From Burkholderia sp. Ax-1724 (GTDB lineage: Bacteria > Pseudomonadota > Gammaproteobacteria > Burkholderiales > Burkholderiaceae): 64,000 nucleotides of DNA. Shown here piece by piece: positions 61,006 to 64,000 of this stretch. The DNA is taken from the NCBI RefSeq assembly GCF_011752995.1, contig NZ_VWWL01000013.1:124001-188000 (forward strand). The letters are read 5' to 3'. Every line of letters starts with the position of its first letter. The first letter of the stretch is position 1. A program made the position numbers and the translations under genes. A model generated the notes under the pieces. That model was given only the letters and a program-made list of their open reading frames with translations. It searched no databases and was not told the origin of the DNA.

Positions 61006-61972
61006 TGCTTCTCTCTCGTGGGTGTGATCGTTGATGCATCGGTCTGCGCTCAAACCAAGCGGCGGAGCGCCACCGGCAGGAGGAGAGACTGCCTCGGGTC
61101 CTTTCGGATATCCGAACGCACGCACGCGCGGCGAGCGCAGGCCGACGCATCAACGGGAGTTAGTGAGTTATCCCAGGTGTCGGGACGGATGGAATGAGGA
61201 GCGGCGACAGGCTCGTGCGGTCTTGGCGACTCCCTGGAGATCGACCTAGATTGAGATTCCAGGTGGTGTACTCATCGACTGTCACCGTGAATCTTCACGA
61301 TCTTCAGGAGATACGGTGATGTCTTTGGATACAACTCACTGAAAAGTGAGAGCGAAGCGAACCATTTGGTCGTCTTCGAGAATCGAAGTGGCACGAAGGG
61401 AGCCCCCCCTTCCCCCCCAAGCCATCTGAATTTGAGTGTCGATTGCACGTCGCCCCCTTAATGGACATGCGCACTCAAAGCAGACTGCCGGTCGAACCGG
61501 AGGCAGGAAGGTCGGACCTTGGTCGCCAGCTTGGCGATGCGATCCTCACCTTGTGTCGCTTTAATACAATCAGGACGAAAATTCACTATTGCTAACGCTT
61601 TGCAGAACAATCGAACCCGTCTGACTAGTGGTCCGAACTCGGCCACTTAATGGCGTCCAATGCCGCCTTCATGACCGGCAGACTCGCAGTAGCCGCTTAT
61701 GCGCTGTACTGTGGTCACCTGTGGGAGGTTATTCGCGCACCTGTCGCAAAACTCTATGAGAGACGCGACGAGGGCGTGTTGATCACCTCGCGTCTTCGAG
61801 AATTTTTTGAGGCTGCATCCTTTGGCGGCCAAGAGTAGTCCATCGTAGCGTAAGTGCCGACCTCCTTCTTGTGAGTGCTGAGTAGCGCCCGTTTTATTGA
61901 TCGCAAGATAGGCGACACGACTGGGCGATGTACCGAAAGAGATAAGCCACGAGTCCAAGGAAGCGTACGGGA
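61006..61972. other. Nearly 1 kb gap without a supported gene
   Basis: Frames of up to about 100 residues exist on both strands (for example 61647-61958 minus and 61650-61838 plus), but they overlap each other and none has a ribosome site or recognisable domain. A GNRA hairpin (CTCACT 61335-61340, AGTGAG 61345-61350) is isolated. It is probably decayed island DNA. Confidence 0.4.
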
Positions 61973-62587
61973 TTACTCTCGACTAGGAACTCCCCTTCTC
62001 TTGCTTGCACTGCTGACTCGGTAAATGAGGTTCGTCGCCACCCCGAGCGCCTTCAGACTGCGCCGATTGTGATCCGCCGCTTCGCGAAGCAAATGAATCG
62101 CATCGCGAAGGGCCGCTATATCGTCAGCGGCCAAAAAGCCACCCTCTGTTCCGTGCCCATTGCTTCCATCAGGAACGGTCGGCAATCCTCCCCGAGACAC
62201 CGCCGTCCTCTGCCCCCTAGCCCACTGCCGTATGGTCGCGGGGTTCGCCATACCATCAGGTATGTCTCCAAGCGTCTCTATATGCTCCGAGAACCAAATG
62301 GCGTTCTGACGAAGCTTCCTGCCCATCTCCTCGAAACCATGCTCTTTAACCCAAGCAGAGTAGAGATGACTCGTCTTATTGAGCCGTTTCCCGACCATCA
62401 AAGCCTTCCCAACCTCTAACCACCATCCACGGTGCTGGCTTTGCGATTGCTTGCGGCGCTCCCTAGCTCTATCGTCCGGCCCACGCGAGAGGGCACGGCG
62501 TACCGGAGCGTCATGCTTCAGATGCTCCCAGGCATCCCGGCCACGCGCGACGACCGGGTTATTTGATTTTTTGGGCATTTGCATCAT
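61973..62587 (-). CDS. Hypothetical island protein
   Basis: A 204-residue basic protein without signal or membrane segment. The central part (GWWLEVGKALMVGKRLNKTS, SAWVKEHGFEEM, then WFSEHIETLGDIPDG and ATIRQWARG) looks like a small helical DNA-binding or plasmid-control protein. The end is again helical and basic. I recognise no family. ATGs at 62587, 62584 and 62578 all have AGG upstream, so the start is uncertain by three codons. It is divergent from the 63141 gene. Confidence 0.6.
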   Translation of the reverse strand: MMQMPKKSNNPVVARGRDAWEHLKHDAPVRRALSRGPDDRARERRKQSQSQHRGWWLEVGKALMVGKRLNKTSHLYSAWVKEHGFEEMGRKLRQNAIWFSEHIETLGDIPDGMANPATIRQWARGQRTAVSRGGLPTVPDGSNGHGTEGGFLAADDIAALRDAIHLLREAADHNRRSLKALGVATNLIYRVSSASKRRGVPSRE

Positions 62588-63140
62588 CGACCTATTGGGA
62601 TTTCCATAACCACCAAAGTCTCGCCGAACGGCATCGGTGTCCTCGAAAGCCCGAACGGCGCAGTCAACTTATCCGATAGTCACAAGGCTTTGACGACGCC
62701 AAGCGTCGCTTTTCGCTGTCAAGACGGCAAAAGGGGGGAGGAAAAAACGCAACAGTGCACGACTCGCGTAGCCCTGCCTACTTCCGACTGCGACCTCTAA
62801 ACCGTTCCCCGTAGATGGCACGCCGTTGGTGCTGGAGGAGTTCCACGCTATTCCATGCATCAATACATCTTTTAGACATAGGGAAAGCATGGGGACTACC
62901 CATGTGCCGAGCTTCGCTCGGTCTAGAAATGTATCGCTCGCTGCTGCTCCTAATGATTTGTACTCACATGGATTCAAGGTGCTTGAAGATAAATGCGAGG
63001 TCGATCATCCAAATCGCATAATAAACGAATCAACTTCACCATTCACTCCTTTAGCGTTACCATGTCCGGATGTGCCTCGGAACCAATTAGTTCGCAACAC
63101 AAGCGTACCTACAAAAAACAGCGCACACACGGGAAATTAT
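62588..63140. other. AT-rich gap before the last gene
   Basis: About 550 bp with no supported gene. A string of A-rich tracts (for example ACAAAAAACAGC near 63111) just before 63141 is a likely promoter and binding region for the last gene. Nothing else is evident. Confidence 0.35.
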
Positions 63141-64000
63141 ATGGCAAAGGTAAAAAATCCAATTCTATTTTCAAAACATTTCGGGGTAAATCCGAAAGCG
63201 TTAGAAGCGGAGGGTCTAATCGACCCTTTTCTAAATGTGGACACACAGCTTTTTATTGACCCCGTTCTCCTCGAAAAATCTTCGAATGAGCTGATGCGCG
63301 TCAATGCGCTATCTGATTTTCGAGAGCACTTCAGCAACTTCATTCGCCTTCTCGCGATTTCCAAAGGAGAAGGCGATGCTGCGTGGCGCGGCGCACAAAA
63401 TCTGCTGGATCTAAGCGAGCCACCCGACAACGGACTCGGGTACGGAGGTAGCCGTCGCGGCGGCGCGTCGCGCCCGGATGAAATCAGGGAAGCGATTATG
63501 CGCACCTCCAAAGAAATCATCACGCTCGGCAGCGACGATCCTGAAATGATTGCATTAATGGGCTTCTTTGAGGAGAACGTGGGCCCGGATACCATCAGTG
63601 ATTTCACTACGCGAGCCATCGTTACGCAATTGAAGAAACTTACGGAGTCTTTTTGCGTAAGAAATGGCGTCCCTATTTCGCAAGATGAAGATGATGACGA
63701 ATACGGCCTCCCAAGGTTTGACCTGGGCGACGGGAAAATGAAGTCCGTCATCCTAGTTCCCAGCGATATCGTTCGCGAATTACCAATCGCCAACGATGCC
63801 TCCGAGATATACGCAGCAATTTCTGCCAACGACAAGATTCGTAATCGAGTTAATGCTTTTCTCGGTGCAGGAGCCAGGCACACCATCACAGAAAAGAAGT
63901 CTGCAATGCGCCAAGCGGCACTAGAGTCTGCAGACTACTTTGCACTTTTCCTGAAGGCGATCAAAGAATTTGCCAAGCCTTACAGTCCGGCGGATGACGT
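63141..64000 (+). CDS. Unrecognised island protein, 3' end beyond the window
   Basis: An open frame from the ATG at 63141 (MAKVKNPILFSKHFGVNPKA) to the window end, at least 286 residues with no stop. It is lower in GC than the core genome. The visible part is polar, acidic and cytoplasmic, with FLNVDTQLFIDPVLLE near residue 35, FFEENVGPDTISDFTTRAI near 145 and an acidic run (SQDEDDDEYG) near 180. I do not recognise the family; its position deep in an island and its composition suggest cargo. GGGAAA about 10 bp upstream is a weak ribosome site. Confidence 0.72.
   Translation, partial: MAKVKNPILFSKHFGVNPKALEAEGLIDPFLNVDTQLFIDPVLLEKSSNELMRVNALSDFREHFSNFIRLLAISKGEGDAAWRGAQNLLDLSEPPDNGLGYGGSRRGGASRPDEIREAIMRTSKEIITLGSDDPEMIALMGFFEENVGPDTISDFTTRAIVTQLKKLTESFCVRNGVPISQDEDDDEYGLPRFDLGDGKMKSVILVPSDIVRELPIANDASEIYAAISANDKIRNRVNAFLGAGARHTITEKKSAMRQAALESADYFALFLKAIKEFAKPYSPADD

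Larger units (their letters stand above)
52162..64000. mobile_element. Genomic island / decayed prophage, left part
   Basis: From the tRNA fragment to the window end, genes are phage- or island-like: a large virion protein, a broken antirepressor, a serine recombinase, HNH and zinc-ribbon proteins, and AT-richer unknown genes with long non-coding gaps. No tyrosine integrase is in the window; it should lie near the intact tRNA at the far end. Several decayed parts indicate an old or composite island. Confidence 0.65.

Noticed and set aside
61647..61958. A 103-codon minus frame and an opposing 62-codon plus frame
   Set aside because: They overlap on opposite strands, have no ribosome site and no recognisable motif. 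Neither can be preferred.
63137..63889. A 250-codon minus-strand frame at the window end
   Set aside because: It is antisense to the better plus-strand frame from 63141, which has a natural acidic-polar composition and a sensible start.

Overview
The window looks like a chromosome segment from a Burkholderia-sensu-lato bacterium, most likely Paraburkholderia or a close relative. The base composition is high-GC, codons are strongly G/C-ending, and several gene sets are typical of that group: a DUF2844/DUF3443 pair, the long-form leuA, a box benzoate cluster with a BoxR-type regulator, and a Fiu/PiuC-like siderophore pair. The genus assignment is inference from gene content.

Positions 1-11.3 kb hold core and house-keeping genes: an L-lactate permease, an EamA exporter, the outer-membrane assembly lipoprotein BamC, the DUF2844/DUF3443 exported pair, a small lipoprotein, a CadD-like transporter and leuA. 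leuA is preceded by an apparent leucine-rich leader peptide (9267-9353) that overlaps a perfect hairpin, which suggests leucine-dependent attenuation. Tandem minus-strand terminators at 3505-3569 have no obvious gene in front of them.

Positions 11.4-21.3 kb hold aerobic benzoate degradation by the epoxybenzoyl-CoA (box) route. boxR, boxC, boxB and boxA lie in that order on the minus strand. A DUF4863 protein, benzoate-CoA ligase (bclA) and an alpha/beta hydrolase are divergent on the plus strand. BclA makes benzoyl-CoA, BoxA/BoxB epoxidise it, BoxC opens the ring, and BoxR probably senses benzoyl-CoA. boxD is not in the window. TGCA and AGTGC motifs lie in both control regions.

Positions 21.5-41 kb are mixed chromosomal content: a small lipoprotein, a Tat-exported phospholipase C, a glycosyltransferase, a LysR gene divergent from a PimC/PimD-like acyl-CoA dehydrogenase pair, an LprI-like protein, a TonB siderophore receptor with its PiuC dioxygenase behind a likely Fur box, an orphan ParA, an MHYT-GGDEF-EAL protein, a PAS-LuxR regulator, chromate transporter ChrA, and a LysR/cupin/tautomerase group.

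Positions 41-51.4 kb look like accessory catabolic modules. The first is a minus-strand DJ-1/PfpI (isonitrile hydratase-like) gene, MFS transporter and porin with a divergent GlxA-type regulator. Next come a DUF2817 gene remnant and an AT-rich GlxA-type regulator. The second module is an aspartase-like lyase and MFS transporter divergent from a LysR gene.

From 52.16 kb to the window end is a genomic island or decayed prophage. Its left border is a 28-bp 3' end of a tRNA, probably tRNA-Pro, followed by the chromosomal terminator, so the intact tRNA should lie at the other end beyond 64 kb. Cargo includes a HEPN-like candidate defence gene, a broken Bro-N antirepressor, a lone 1470-residue phage internal-virion-like protein, a zinc-ribbon protein, a serine recombinase overlapping a small unknown gene, an HNH-like protein, an unrecognised 204-residue protein, and an unrecognised lower-GC gene that runs off the window end.
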